From Pararhizobium arenae (lineage in GTDB: Bacteria > Pseudomonadota > Alphaproteobacteria > Rhizobiales > Rhizobiaceae), in assembly GCF_001931685.1 (NCBI RefSeq), contig NZ_MOOY01000003.1, positions 474,419 to 538,418 of the forward strand: a DNA stretch of 64,000 nucleotides, written 5' to 3'. Below the pieces are notes generated by a model. It made no database searches and was not told the DNA's origin. It was given only the letters and a program-made list of their open reading frames with translations. A program made the position numbers and the translations under genes. Shown piece after piece: positions 18,026 through 28,279 of this stretch (positions within the stretch are counted from its first letter, which is position 1; each line of letters starts with the position of its first letter).

Positions 18026-18409
18026 ATGATCGATCATACCGGGATTGCCGTCTCCGACTTCGGGAAGGCAAAGACGTTCTATGATGCAACCATGACCGCG
18101 CTCGGCGCCACGCTGATGATGACGGTGCCGAAGGAATATACCGGTGGCATGAACGTCTTCGGTTACGGCCGCGATCACCCAAGCTACTGGCTGACGGAAG
18201 GCAAAGACCCGGGTCCGGGCCGCCACATCGCCTTCACGGCCTCTGGTCGCGCCATGGTCGATGCCTTCTATGCGGCCGCGATGGCGTCTGGCGGAAGAGA
18301 CAATGGTGCGCCAGGGCTGCGTCCCCACTATCATCTGAACTACTACGGGGCTTTCGTTTTTGACCCCGATGGGAACAACATCGAAGCAGTCTGTCACAAA
18401 CCGGAATAG
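18026..18409 (+). CDS. VOC family (glyoxalase-like) protein
   Basis: A 127-residue single vicinal-oxygen-chelate protein starting at ATG 18026 after GGGAGGAG. It begins MIDHTGIAVSDFGKAKTFYD and ends with DPDGNNIEAVCHKP, the usual first and last elements of the fold; His4, a central His in YHLNYYG and Glu in NNIEA are candidate metal ligands. Family members include glyoxalases and fosfomycin-resistance enzymes. It leads an operon with three GFA genes and an iminopeptidase, which favours an aldehyde or thiol-adduct role; this is inference. Confidence 0.82.
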   Translation: MIDHTGIAVSDFGKAKTFYDATMTALGATLMMTVPKEYTGGMNVFGYGRDHPSYWLTEGKDPGPGRHIAFTASGRAMVDAFYAAAMASGGRDNGAPGLRPHYHLNYYGAFVFDPDGNNIEAVCHKPE

Positions 18410-18430
18410 GCTGGAGGAGGAAGGACCGTC

Positions 18431-18922
18431 ATGAGTACTGACACGACGCCTCGCTATACCGGTGGCTGCCAATGCGGAGCCGTTCGCTTCCGCATCAGCG
18501 GTCCGTTGGGCGAGGCCTCGATCTGTCATTGCCGCATGTGCCAGAAGGCATTCGGGGCCTATTACGCCCCGCTGGTCTCAACCCGTGGAGCCGAGCTTGT
18601 CTGGACACGCGGCGAGCCGAAACGGTTTCGTTCGTCCAATTCGGTGCTGCGCGGTTTCTGCGCCGATTGCGGCACGCCCTTGACCTTCGAAGCGCCGGAT
18701 GGCGTGGCGATTGCCTTGGGTGCGCTGGATGATCCGTCTGCCGTACCGCCGACGGTGCAATTCGGCGTCGAGGCGAAGATCGATTTTGTCGATCGGCTGC
18801 ATGCCCTGCCGCAGCAGAACACCGAGGACGATCTTGAAGGCGCGCCGTATCTCGCGTCTGTTGTTTCCTATCAGCATCCCGATCATGACACCGTCGATTG
18901 GCCGCCGGAGGCACGCCCATGA
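18431..18922 (+). CDS. GFA/CENP-V family zinc protein 1
   Basis: Glutathione-dependent formaldehyde-activating (GFA) type protein of 163 residues. Zinc-binding cysteines: Cys13 and Cys15 (GCQCGAV), Cys32, Cys34 and Cys37 (CHCRMC), Cys77 and Cys80 (CADC). This is the complete set for the two structural zinc sites. First of three tandem paralogues; its stop overlaps the next start as ATGA. A good ribosome site (GGAGGAGGAAGG) precedes it. Real substrates of such short GFA proteins are mostly unknown. Confidence 0.85.
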   Translation: MSTDTTPRYTGGCQCGAVRFRISGPLGEASICHCRMCQKAFGAYYAPLVSTRGAELVWTRGEPKRFRSSNSVLRGFCADCGTPLTFEAPDGVAIALGALDDPSAVPPTVQFGVEAKIDFVDRLHALPQQNTEDDLEGAPYLASVVSYQHPDHDTVDWPPEARP

Positions 18923-19415
18923 GCATTTCGCGGATCTACACCGGCGGATGCCAGTGCGGCGCGGTGCGCTACCGCGCCGAGGGCACGCTTGCCGACCCGC
19001 ATCTCTGCCATTGCCGGATGTGCCAGAAGGCGGCCGGCAACTATTTCATGCCGCTCGCCAATGCCGCCCGCGCGACCTTTTCGCTGACGCGCGGCGAGCC
19101 GTCCTGGTTCCAGTCGTCCCATCTGGTGCGCCGTGGCTTTTGCGAGAAATGCGGCACGCCGCTGTTCTACGACATGCCGGCGGAGGACTTCATCAACATC
19201 GTGCTCGGTTCGCTTGATGATCCCGACGATGTTCGCCCTATCGGCCAGTCCGGCGTGGAATCGCGCGTGCCATGGTTTTCACAGCTGCCGCGTTTGCCGG
19301 AAAAGGAAACGGATACGGAGGGCGAGGGCGCTGTCGAGCGCCATATCGCCATCCTTGAATCGAACAACCAGCATCCCGATTACGACACCGTTCACTGGCC
19401 CCTGGAGGATGATCG

Positions 19416-19419
<4 letters not shown>
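18919..19419 (+). CDS. GFA/CENP-V family zinc protein 2
   Basis: Second paralogue, 166 residues, starting at the ATGA overlap at 18919. It keeps Cys11 and Cys13, Cys30, Cys32 and Cys35, and Cys75 and Cys78. A second ATG-like start further upstream would run through the previous gene and is not needed. Like its neighbours it ends in a HPDYDTVHWP motif, which the other two show as HPDHDTVDWP and [10 protein letters not shown]; the shared tail shows they arose by tandem duplication. Confidence 0.85.
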
Positions 19420-20842
<1,423 letters not shown>

Positions 20843-20861
20843 TGACCAGTTCTGCCGCTTT

Positions 20862-21003
20862 CACCCCCCTCTGTCCCTTCGGGACATCTCCCCCTCAAGG
20901 GGGGAGATCGTTCTTTCCTCTTGCAAAGGTTAGGGACGCAGGCAGTCTGCGGCTGATCTCCCCCCTTGAGGGGGAGATGTCGGCGTCGCCGACAGAGGGG
21001 GGT
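20862..21003. repeat. second inverted pair of the palindromic repeat
   Basis: Same unit as at 4701-4818: left copy 20863-20908 (CCCCCCTCTGTCCC, small hairpin, then ATCTCCCCC...GGGGGAGAT), right copy 20955-21003 in opposite orientation. The spacer is about 45 bases. It lies between pip and cimA. Confidence 0.8.
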
Positions 21004-21071
21004 AAGGCCGCCGGCCAGGGCCTCCGTGATAAATCACCAACTGCCGTAATCCGCTTTCGGAGCAAAGCCGC

Positions 21072-22688
21072 ATGACCCGCGAACGCATCTACCTCTTCGA
21101 CACCACCCTACGTGACGGGCAGCAGACGCCCGGCATTGATTTTTCCGTCGAGGACAAGATTGCGATTGCCGCTTTGCTCGATGATTTCGGCGTCGACTAT
21201 GTCGAGGGTGGTTATCCCGGTGCCAACCCGACGGATACCGAGTTCTTCAAGACCCGCCGCACCCACAGTGCCCGGTTCGTGGCCTTCGGAATGACCAAGC
21301 GCGCCGGTGTTTCCGCCTCCAACGATCCGGGCCTCAATGCTTTGCTGCAGGCCAACAGCGACGCGATCTGTCTTGTCGCCAAGAGCTGGGACTATCATGT
21401 GAAGGTCGCACTCGGCTGTTCCAACGAGGAAAACCTGGAGTCGATCCGGGAATCCGTTCAGGCCGTGGTAAGGAGCGGCCGCGAGGCTATGATCGACTGC
21501 GAGCACTTCTTTGACGGCTACAAGGCCAATCCCGAATATGCGCTCGCCTGCGCCACGACGGCCTACAACGCAGGCGCCCGCTGGGTCGTTCTCTGTGACA
21601 CCAATGGCGGCACCCAGCCGCCGGAAATTCGCGACATCGTCGCGGCCGTCATCGCCGCCGGTGTCCCCGGTGCCAATCTCGGCATCCATGCCCATAACGA
21701 CACCGGACAGGCCGTCGCCAATTCGCTGGCCGCCGTGGAGGCTGGCGTCCGCCAGGTCCAGGGCACGCTGAACGGTATCGGCGAACGTTGCGGCAACGCC
21801 AATGTGGTGACGCTGATCCCGACACTGGCGCTGAAGGAAACCTATGCCACCCGTTTTGAAACCGGCATAGATTCAGAAAAGCTGCAGGAACTCACCCGCC
21901 TATCCCACGCCTTCGACGAGCTACTGAACCGCTCCCCCGATCACCAGATGCCCTATGTCGGCGCCTCCGCCTTCGCCACCAAGGCCGGCATCCACGCCTC
22001 TGCGCTGCTGAAAGACCCGCGTACCTATGAACACGTGACGCCCGAAAGCGTCGGCAACCTGCGTAAGGTCATGGTCTCAGATCAGGGCGGCAAGGCCAAT
22101 TTCATCAATGCGCTCAAACGCCGTGGCATCGTGGTCTCCAAAGACGATCCGAAGCTCGACAAGCTGATTTCCATCGTCAAAGAGCGCGAGGCGACCGGCT
22201 ACGCTTATGAAGGGGCTGATGCGAGCTTTGCGATCCTTGCCCAGCGTACCCTCGGTTCCGTGCCGGATTTCTTCCACGTCGACAGTTTCCGCGTGATGGT
22301 CGAGCGTCGCTACGATGCGAACGGCAATCTCAAGACCGTCTCGGAAGCAGTGGTTCGGGTCTCGATCGATGGCGAGACAACCATGTCGGTTGCCGAAGGT
22401 CACGGGCCGGTCAACGCGCTCGATCTGGCGCTGCGAAAGGATCTCGGCAAATACCAGTCCGAGATCGCCGATCTGGAACTGGCTGACTACAAGGTCCGCA
22501 TCCTCAACGGCGGCACGGAAGCGATAACCCGCGTGCTCATAGAATCCCTAGACGGCACCGGCCAGCGCTGGTGGACCGTCGGTGTCTCCGACAACATCAT
22601 CGATGCGTCTTTCCAGGCGCTTATGGATTCCATCGTCTACAAGCTCCTGAAGAACCGCAACCATCAAGGGCTGGTGGCCGCGGAATAA
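21072..22688 (+). CDS. cimA: (R)-citramalate synthase
   Basis: Condenses pyruvate with acetyl-CoA to citramalate, the threonine-independent route to 2-oxobutanoate for isoleucine. The 538-residue product has the DRE-TIM signature FDTTLRDGQQTPG, the metal-binding HAHNDTG, GTLNGIGERCGNAN, and a long C-terminal region with the LeuA-type allosteric domain (from about residue 405, YKVRILNGGTEAITR). The length and the DGQQTPGIDFS segment fit CimA of the long type and not 2-isopropylmalate synthase. Monocistronic, with a terminator after it. Confidence 0.92.
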   Translation: MTRERIYLFDTTLRDGQQTPGIDFSVEDKIAIAALLDDFGVDYVEGGYPGANPTDTEFFKTRRTHSARFVAFGMTKRAGVSASNDPGLNALLQANSDAICLVAKSWDYHVKVALGCSNEENLESIRESVQAVVRSGREAMIDCEHFFDGYKANPEYALACATTAYNAGARWVVLCDTNGGTQPPEIRDIVAAVIAAGVPGANLGIHAHNDTGQAVANSLAAVEAGVRQVQGTLNGIGERCGNANVVTLIPTLALKETYATRFETGIDSEKLQELTRLSHAFDELLNRSPDHQMPYVGASAFATKAGIHASALLKDPRTYEHVTPESVGNLRKVMVSDQGGKANFINALKRRGIVVSKDDPKLDKLISIVKEREATGYAYEGADASFAILAQRTLGSVPDFFHVDSFRVMVERRYDANGNLKTVSEAVVRVSIDGETTMSVAEGHGPVNALDLALRKDLGKYQSEIADLELADYKVRILNGGTEAITRVLIESLDGTGQRWWTVGVSDNIIDASFQALMDSIVYKLLKNRNHQGLVAAE

Positions 22689-22695
22689 CAGTCGA

Positions 22696-22728
22696 GGCGT
22701 CCACCAAAGCGCTGGCAAGGTGGACGCC
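22696..22728 (+). terminator. terminator after cimA
   Basis: Perfect 10-bp stem (GGCGTCCACC / GGTGGACGCC) with a 13-base loop, 8 bases after the stop; weak T content follows (ACTTCCTC). Confidence 0.65.
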
Positions 22729-22883
22729 ACTTCCTCAACGAATCGGCTGGATTCCGAGAGTGACGTCGCTGTTCAGTCACCCCGGTAACCATTTTAGGTG
22801 CGATCTTACTTATATTTCCCCGAACCGTTTCTTGGCAGGAACGAATCTGCTTTCTGGAAGACGGGAAACACAGGGGGAAATCC

Positions 22884-24536
22884 ATGGCCACGAAGCCATC
22901 TCTGACGACGACACAGGCCGGTGAGCAGCTGACACGCAACGATTCCAGCTGGGCGGTAAATCTCGCTGAAAAAGTAACGATAACATATGCTTATCGTACC
23001 AGCATTCCCTCCGGTTATCAGGGGGACTCCGTCGAGGCGCAGACATTCGAAAAGTTCACGGCGTCCCAGATTGCCGTCAGCGAAAAAATCTTCGATCTGT
23101 TCGAGGAGGTCTGCGGCGTCACCTTGAAGCGGGTCGCCGGCACCAATGGCTATTCCAATGCGGCTACGATGCTGCTTGGCAATTACAGCGATGCCGAGAA
23201 TGGCGGGATCTACGGATACTCCTACGGCGTCGGCAGCGGCAGGACGAGTTCCGCCGCTCTTGACGGCGACTTCTGGTACAATCTGGAAGGACCGAATTCC
23301 AATGGTTCCAGCCCGCAGATCGCCATCGGCTCGGATGACTATAACACCATCATGCACGAGCTCGGCCACTCCCTTGGCCTCGAACACCCCACGGATTATC
23401 CTGAAAATTTCGACTATGAGCGGGACGCCGCCTACAGGCAGGATTCGCTGCAATACACCGTGATGAGTTATTTTTCCGCCTCGGAGACCGGGGCAGTGCA
23501 TCAGGGGCAACTTCTGAAGACGCTTGGCCTGCATGACATCGCAGCCCTCCAGCGGCTCTATGGCGCCAACATGACGACGCGGACCGGTGATGATACCTAC
23601 GGCTTCGGCGGCAAGGGCGTTTATGGCCTGTCGAAGGCTTCGGACAAGACCGTCTTTTCCATCTGGGACGCAGGCGGTCGCGATACGCTGAATTTCTCGA
23701 AGTACACCGCTACCCAGACCATCGACCTCAACGCCGAAAAGTTCTCGTCCGTCGGCGGGTTGAAGTGGAATATCTCGATTGCCAAGGGCGTGACGATCGA
23801 AAACGCGGTCGGCGGCTCTGGCGCCGACACGATTAACGGCAATAAGGCGGCCAATCTGCTGAGCGGCGGTGCCGGCAAGGATACGCTGAACGGCAATGCC
23901 GGCAATGACAGGCTCATCGGCGGCTCCGGCTACGACAGCCTCGATGGCGGTACCGGCCAGGATACGGCGGACTACAGCTCCTCGACCACGACGATCCAGA
24001 TCGCCTTGAAGGGTGCCTCCTGGGCGAATGTCACCAATCAAAACGACACGATTCTCGACCGCGTCCGCAATATCGAAAACCTCACGGGCGGCTCGGGCGA
24101 CGATGTTTTCGTCGGTGACGGCTTCTCCAACCGGCTTTCCGGCAAGGCGGGGTCGGACTATCTGGACGGCGGCGCCGGCAGCGATATCCTGACCGGCGGA
24201 AGCGGTAACGACTTCTTCGTTTTCGGTGCTGTCACGCTCGCCAAGCTTGGGCTCGACCTCTTGATCGATTTCGCCACGGGCGACAAGATCACCCTGCTGG
24301 CCGATACCTTTACCGGGCTGGGCAATCCGAAAGATCCCGTCGGTCTTTCCAAAGGCGATTTCTCGTCCGGTACCTCGGTCAAGTCGATGGCCAAGGGCGA
24401 CCACCTGTTCTTCGATACCGACGACTCGTGGATTTACTACGATAACGACGGTGCGGGTACCGGCGGTTCGGCCATCAAGTTTGCAGAGCTCGATAACAGC
24501 TACAAGGTCACCTATAGCGACTTCCTGATCGTCTGA
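22884..24536 (+). CDS. serralysin-type RTX metalloprotease (M10B)
   Basis: Predicted secreted zinc protease of 550 residues. The metzincin motif HELGHSLGLEH gives His158, Glu159, His162 and His168; the Met-turn is Met194 in YTVMSY. RTX nonapeptide repeats follow (for example GGSGADTIN, GGAGKDTLN, GNAGNDRLI, GGSGYDSLD, GGSGDDVFV and GGAGSDILT), expected to bind Ca2+. There is no signal peptide, and the end (YSDFLIV) fits a type I secretion signal of hydrophobic residues after an acidic one. No type I exporter or inhibitor gene is adjacent. RBS GGGGGAAA precedes ATG 22884. Confidence 0.92.
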   Translation: MATKPSLTTTQAGEQLTRNDSSWAVNLAEKVTITYAYRTSIPSGYQGDSVEAQTFEKFTASQIAVSEKIFDLFEEVCGVTLKRVAGTNGYSNAATMLLGNYSDAENGGIYGYSYGVGSGRTSSAALDGDFWYNLEGPNSNGSSPQIAIGSDDYNTIMHELGHSLGLEHPTDYPENFDYERDAAYRQDSLQYTVMSYFSASETGAVHQGQLLKTLGLHDIAALQRLYGANMTTRTGDDTYGFGGKGVYGLSKASDKTVFSIWDAGGRDTLNFSKYTATQTIDLNAEKFSSVGGLKWNISIAKGVTIENAVGGSGADTINGNKAANLLSGGAGKDTLNGNAGNDRLIGGSGYDSLDGGTGQDTADYSSSTTTIQIALKGASWANVTNQNDTILDRVRNIENLTGGSGDDVFVGDGFSNRLSGKAGSDYLDGGAGSDILTGGSGNDFFVFGAVTLAKLGLDLLIDFATGDKITLLADTFTGLGNPKDPVGLSKGDFSSGTSVKSMAKGDHLFFDTDDSWIYYDNDGAGTGGSAIKFAELDNSYKVTYSDFLIV

Positions 24537-24569
24537 CGATCCACCCGCGTCGATACGGTCCCGCTTCCG

Positions 24570-24604
24570 AGCGTGGCATGGCCTGATGGACATGCCACGC
24601 TTTC
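24570..24604. terminator. terminator between convergent genes
   Basis: AGCGTGGCATG and its complement form an 11-bp stem with a 10-base loop, followed by TTCGCG; it separates the protease gene from the ester-cyclase-like gene. Confidence 0.65.
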
Positions 24605-24607
24605 GCG

Positions 24608-25018
24608 TTATTCGCCGGTGTCGGACATGCCGGAAAGTTGCCCTTCGATGGCCGCCTTGTCGATGATCGACAGGACCTGCCATATCTTCCCATCCCGAAA
24701 ACTATAGAAGACGTTCTCGGCAAAGGAGACTTTCCCGCCATTCACGGGGAGGCCGAGAAAGGTTGCGCGTGGCGTGCAATGAAAGCCGAGGCGGCTGGCG
24801 ATCACCGGTGGATCGGCCGCCAGCATGTCGATGCTGAAGTAAAGGTCGGGAATATCGTCGAAATCCTTTTCCAGCATCGCCCGATAGCCGGAAAGCCCGA
24901 TCGATCGGCCATTGTGGCTTGCGTCCTTATGCACGAACTGACCGAGCGACGGCCAGTCCTGCCGATTGAGGCAATCGATGTAACCGCGATAAAGCGCGCA
25001 AAGTTCGTCTTTCGTCAT
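24608..25018 (-). CDS. SnoaL/ester cyclase-like protein
   Basis: A 136-residue protein of the NTF2-like SnoaL fold, ester-cyclase group. It has the usual N-terminal helix (LCALYRGYIDCLNRQDW), the HKDASHNG region with candidate catalytic His, LSGYRAML, and a C-terminal strand set ending VFYSFRDGKIWQV. The start is ATG 25018 after GGAAGG; the frame is open upstream into the cpdB end. It is 43 bases downstream of cpdB and could be co-transcribed. Natural substrate unknown. Confidence 0.78.
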   Translation of the reverse strand: MTKDELCALYRGYIDCLNRQDWPSLGQFVHKDASHNGRSIGLSGYRAMLEKDFDDIPDLYFSIDMLAADPPVIASRLGFHCTPRATFLGLPVNGGKVSFAENVFYSFRDGKIWQVLSIIDKAAIEGQLSGMSDTGE

Positions 25019-25061
25019 AGCCGTCGCCTTCCGTTGGCTGCGGGATGCGTCAGCCCGCGCC

Positions 25062-27047
25062 TCACAGCACCAGCCTGAACTTGGCGAAGCCGTCCGCCCC
25101 GTCGCCTGCATCCTCGAGCTTCACGCTCTTGACCTCACCGAGCAGCCCGCGCGCCCTCGGGCCAGTCTCGAAGATAGCAGTCGTGTTGGCCAAGGGTTTG
25201 AAGGTCCAGTTGGCATCGGCAGAGGGATTGATCGTTCCCTGTTCGTGGATATAGCGGACGATGACGTCGCGGTTCGTGTCGGGTGCCACGAACACCACCT
25301 TGTCGGCTGCGATGTCGGGAAACTTTCCGCCGCCGCCCGCACGATAATTGTTGGTCGCGACCACGAATTTTTGCGCGGGATCGATCGGCTTGCCGTCGAA
25401 CGTCAGGTTCTGGATGCGGTTTGAGCCGGCGTTCACGACATTGCCGTCATTGTCGTATTTCGCCGGCTGGGAAAGGTCGATTTCGTAGGTCACGCCGTCG
25501 ATGATATCGAAATTGTAGGACGGGAAATCCGGGTTCAGAAGCGGTGCATCCTTTGCGCCTGCCTCGACCGTGTTGAACATGCCGGCCGACATTTCCAGCC
25601 AGTTCTTTACCTGTTCGCCGGTGATAACGACGGCCTGCACGGTGTTCGGATAAAGATAGAGATCCGCGACGTTCTTGATGGCGATGTCGCCCGCCGGAAC
25701 GTCGGTATAGTAATCGGCACCGCCGCGACCGCCGGCCTTGAAGGGAGCCGCGGCCGAAAGCACCGGAAGATCCTTGTGCTCCGTGTCCTTCAGCATGTCC
25801 TTGATGTACCAGGTCTGTGCATTGGAGACGATCTGGACGGACGGGTCGTCCGCCACCAGCGCGAAGTAGGAGTAGAGGGGAGCGGAGGTCTTGCCGACCG
25901 GCGTGCGCACATAGGCGAGCGTCGCCTCATGTTCGGCCTTCGCCGCCGTCAGCACGTCGGCGCGATCGACCACATCCGCCACGACCTTCTTGTCCTCGCG
26001 GTGGTAGATCGGCCGCGCTTCGGTCGTGAAATCGACGATCCGCCAGCTGTTGCCGTCCTTCTCCAGCAGCAGGTCGATTAGGCCGAGATGCGATCCCCAG
26101 AAGCCGCCCATGACGGCCGGCTTGCCAAGCAGCGTGCCCTTGACGGGATCGACGCCTTCGATGCCGTCAAAACTCTTCGGGCCGGGAAAGACGAGATGCT
26201 GGTGTCCGGTGAAAACGGCATCAATGCCCTCCACCCCTGCGAGATAGAGCGAGGCGTTTTCCATGCGGTGGGACTGGCCCGAGCCATCGATGCCGGAATG
26301 GGAAAGCGCGATAACGATATCGGCGCCGTCTTCCTTCATGACCGGCACCCAGGCCTTGGCAGCCTCGACGATATCGCGCGTCTGCGCCTTGCCTTCGAGG
26401 TTCTTGATGTCCCAGATCATGATCTGGGGCGGCACGAAGCCGATGATGCCGATCTTCAGCGGGCTGGTTGCGCCGGAGCCGTCGGTGATCACCTTTTCGA
26501 CGATCGTATAGGGCTTGAAGAAAAGCTCGTCTTTCCTGGGATCGGAGGCAAGCTGGCCCTTGGTCAGGTTGGCGCAGACGAAAGGATAGTTGGCGCCGGC
26601 AAGCACCTTGTTCATATAGTCCAGGCCGTAGTTGAACTCATGGTTGCCCAGAGTGCCGGCCTCGTAGCCCAGAACGTTCATCGCCTTGATGACCGGGTGA
26701 ACATCGCCTTCCTTCATGCCATGCTGATAGGCCATGAAATCGCCCATCGGATTGCCCTGCAGGAAGTCGCCGTTGTCGACCAGCAGCGAGTTGGTCGCTT
26801 CCGCGCGGATTGCGTCGATGATCGAGGCGGTGCGGGCAAGGCCCATCGTGTCGTTCGGCTTGTCGGCATAATAGTCGTAGGGGAAGACATGGACATGGAT
26901 GTCGGTCGTTTCCATGATCCGCAGGTGGGCCTGGTTGTTGGCTGCGCGTGCTGCGAAAGGATGCAGCAGGACAAGACCGGAGGTGGCGGCAAGGCCGCCA
27001 AGCAGAGAGCGGCGCGTGATGGCGTGAAGTCCGAGACTGGCTGACAT
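25062..27047 (-). CDS. cpdB: 2',3'-cyclic-nucleotide 2'-phosphodiesterase/3'-nucleotidase
   Basis: Periplasmic enzyme that opens 2',3'-cyclic nucleotides and removes the 3'-phosphate, salvaging nucleosides and phosphate. The 661-residue precursor has a Tat signal (TRRSLLGG at residues 11-18, then hydrophobic). Metallophosphoesterase motifs: TTDIHVH (Asp49, His51), DNGDFLQGNP, GTLGNHEFNYGLDY, LSHSGID and FTGHQHLVFPG. The C-terminal nucleotidase domain includes NWLEMSAG and TNNYRAGGGG. The start ATG follows AAAGGG. No clear Pho box seen upstream. Confidence 0.93.
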   Translation of the reverse strand: MSASLGLHAITRRSLLGGLAATSGLVLLHPFAARAANNQAHLRIMETTDIHVHVFPYDYYADKPNDTMGLARTASIIDAIRAEATNSLLVDNGDFLQGNPMGDFMAYQHGMKEGDVHPVIKAMNVLGYEAGTLGNHEFNYGLDYMNKVLAGANYPFVCANLTKGQLASDPRKDELFFKPYTIVEKVITDGSGATSPLKIGIIGFVPPQIMIWDIKNLEGKAQTRDIVEAAKAWVPVMKEDGADIVIALSHSGIDGSGQSHRMENASLYLAGVEGIDAVFTGHQHLVFPGPKSFDGIEGVDPVKGTLLGKPAVMGGFWGSHLGLIDLLLEKDGNSWRIVDFTTEARPIYHREDKKVVADVVDRADVLTAAKAEHEATLAYVRTPVGKTSAPLYSYFALVADDPSVQIVSNAQTWYIKDMLKDTEHKDLPVLSAAAPFKAGGRGGADYYTDVPAGDIAIKNVADLYLYPNTVQAVVITGEQVKNWLEMSAGMFNTVEAGAKDAPLLNPDFPSYNFDIIDGVTYEIDLSQPAKYDNDGNVVNAGSNRIQNLTFDGKPIDPAQKFVVATNNYRAGGGGKFPDIAADKVVFVAPDTNRDVIVRYIHEQGTINPSADANWTFKPLANTTAIFETGPRARGLLGEVKSVKLEDAGDGADGFAKFRLVL

Positions 27048-27248
27048 GCTGTACCCTTTTCTTCATGTGGTCTGGACGAAAGCTAGAACGGGTTCGTTTG
27101 GAAAGCATGCCCGGAAATATGACGGTTTTTCGCCGGTGACGCGGGAGTGTCAAACTTATTGCATCAAGCTTCACCGAAATGAATTGGTCGCCCCAGCCGC
27201 TTTGGAGTAGGACGACGCAAAGCAGAAAAACATTCGGGATGAAACGCC

Positions 27249-28202
27249 ATGGCTGATGCCAAAGACACTCCGGCCCCGGCCCCAGCCCTGGCAAATGGCG
27301 ATTCGCCGCGCGGTTTTGCCTTCGCGCTTACGGCCTATCTGCTGTGGGGTTTCCTGCCGTTCTTCATGAAGGCGGTCGCTCACATTCCGGCTTTCGAGGT
27401 GGTTGCCCACCGCATCGTCTGGTCGGTACCGCTTGCCGGTCTCGTGCTTTTGTGGCTCGGGCGTACCGGTGACGTGAAGGTGGCGCTGCAATCGCCGCGC
27501 ATGCTAAAAATGGCCTCCGTCACCGCGATCCTCATCACCATCAACTGGGGCATCTATGTCTGGGCGATCGGTGCCGGCAGGGCGCTGGAGACGGCGCTCG
27601 GCTACTACATCAACCCGCTGTTTTCGATTTTCCTCGGAGCCGTTCTCCTGAAGGAGCGGCTAAGCCGCGCACAGATGGTTGCCATCGGTCTGGCGGCCAT
27701 TGCGGTTGCGGTGCTTGCCTTCGATGCCGGCGGCCTGCCATGGGTGTCCATCAGCCTTGCCCTGACATGGGGCCTCTATGCCTTTTTCCGCAAAACCCTG
27801 CCGGTTGGCCCCAACCAGGGTTTCTTCCTTGAGGTGCTGCTCCTCAGCGTTCCGGCGCTGGGCTATATCGTCTACCTCGAAGCGAGCGGGCAGGGCCATT
27901 TCTTTGATACCGGCGTGACGGATGGTCTCCTGCTGCTCGCCTGCGGCGTCGTCACGGCCATTCCGTTGATGATCTACGCCAATGGCGCAAAATTGCTCCG
28001 TCTTTCGACGATCGGCATCATGCAATACATCGCGCCCACGATGATCTTCCTGATTGCCGTCTTCGTGTTCCATGAGCCGTTCAACACCGCCAAGCTCGTT
28101 GCCTTCATCTTCATCTGGGCAGCGCTTGCCGTCTATTCCGGCTCGATGCTGATGGAAAGCCGGCGCGCGGCTCGCCGGCTGCAGGCGCACCCGGCAGAGT
28201 AG
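27249..28202 (+). CDS. rarD: RarD-type EamA permease
   Basis: Inner-membrane permease of the drug/metabolite transporter superfamily, RarD subfamily. The 317-residue product has about ten hydrophobic segments and the RarD-typical opening GFAFALTAYLLWGFLPFFMK, followed by AHRIVWSVPLAG, INWGIYVWAI, ALGYYINPLF and the IMQYIAPT block. The transported compound is unknown; RarD was originally linked to chloramphenicol sensitivity. It is divergent from cpdB and followed by a terminator. The start ATG 27249 lacks a strong ribosome site but begins the conserved region. Confidence 0.88.
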   Translation: MADAKDTPAPAPALANGDSPRGFAFALTAYLLWGFLPFFMKAVAHIPAFEVVAHRIVWSVPLAGLVLLWLGRTGDVKVALQSPRMLKMASVTAILITINWGIYVWAIGAGRALETALGYYINPLFSIFLGAVLLKERLSRAQMVAIGLAAIAVAVLAFDAGGLPWVSISLALTWGLYAFFRKTLPVGPNQGFFLEVLLLSVPALGYIVYLEASGQGHFFDTGVTDGLLLLACGVVTAIPLMIYANGAKLLRLSTIGIMQYIAPTMIFLIAVFVFHEPFNTAKLVAFIFIWAALAVYSGSMLMESRRAARRLQAHPAE

Positions 28203-28223
28203 GTCGCAAGCCTGCTTCAATAG

Positions 28224-28258
28224 AAACGCCGCGTTTCCTGAGGAAGCGCGGCGTTTTC
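28224..28258. terminator. bidirectional terminator between rarD and LOG gene
   Basis: AAACGCCGCG and CGCGGCGTTT form a perfect 10-bp stem with an inner TTCC/GGAA extension, A-rich before and TTTTC after, fitting termination in both directions for the convergent genes. Confidence 0.85.
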
Positions 28259-28279
28259 GTATCAGGCTGTTATGATGCC

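Noticed and set aside
22806-24683. A 625-codon open frame opposite the RTX protease
   Set aside because: Mirror of repeat-rich coding DNA; no start signal and no family pattern.
27048-27248. Pho box upstream of cpdB
   Set aside because: GTCA words occur (in the reverse direction near 27120-27140) but the spacing between them is not that of tandem Pho repeats.
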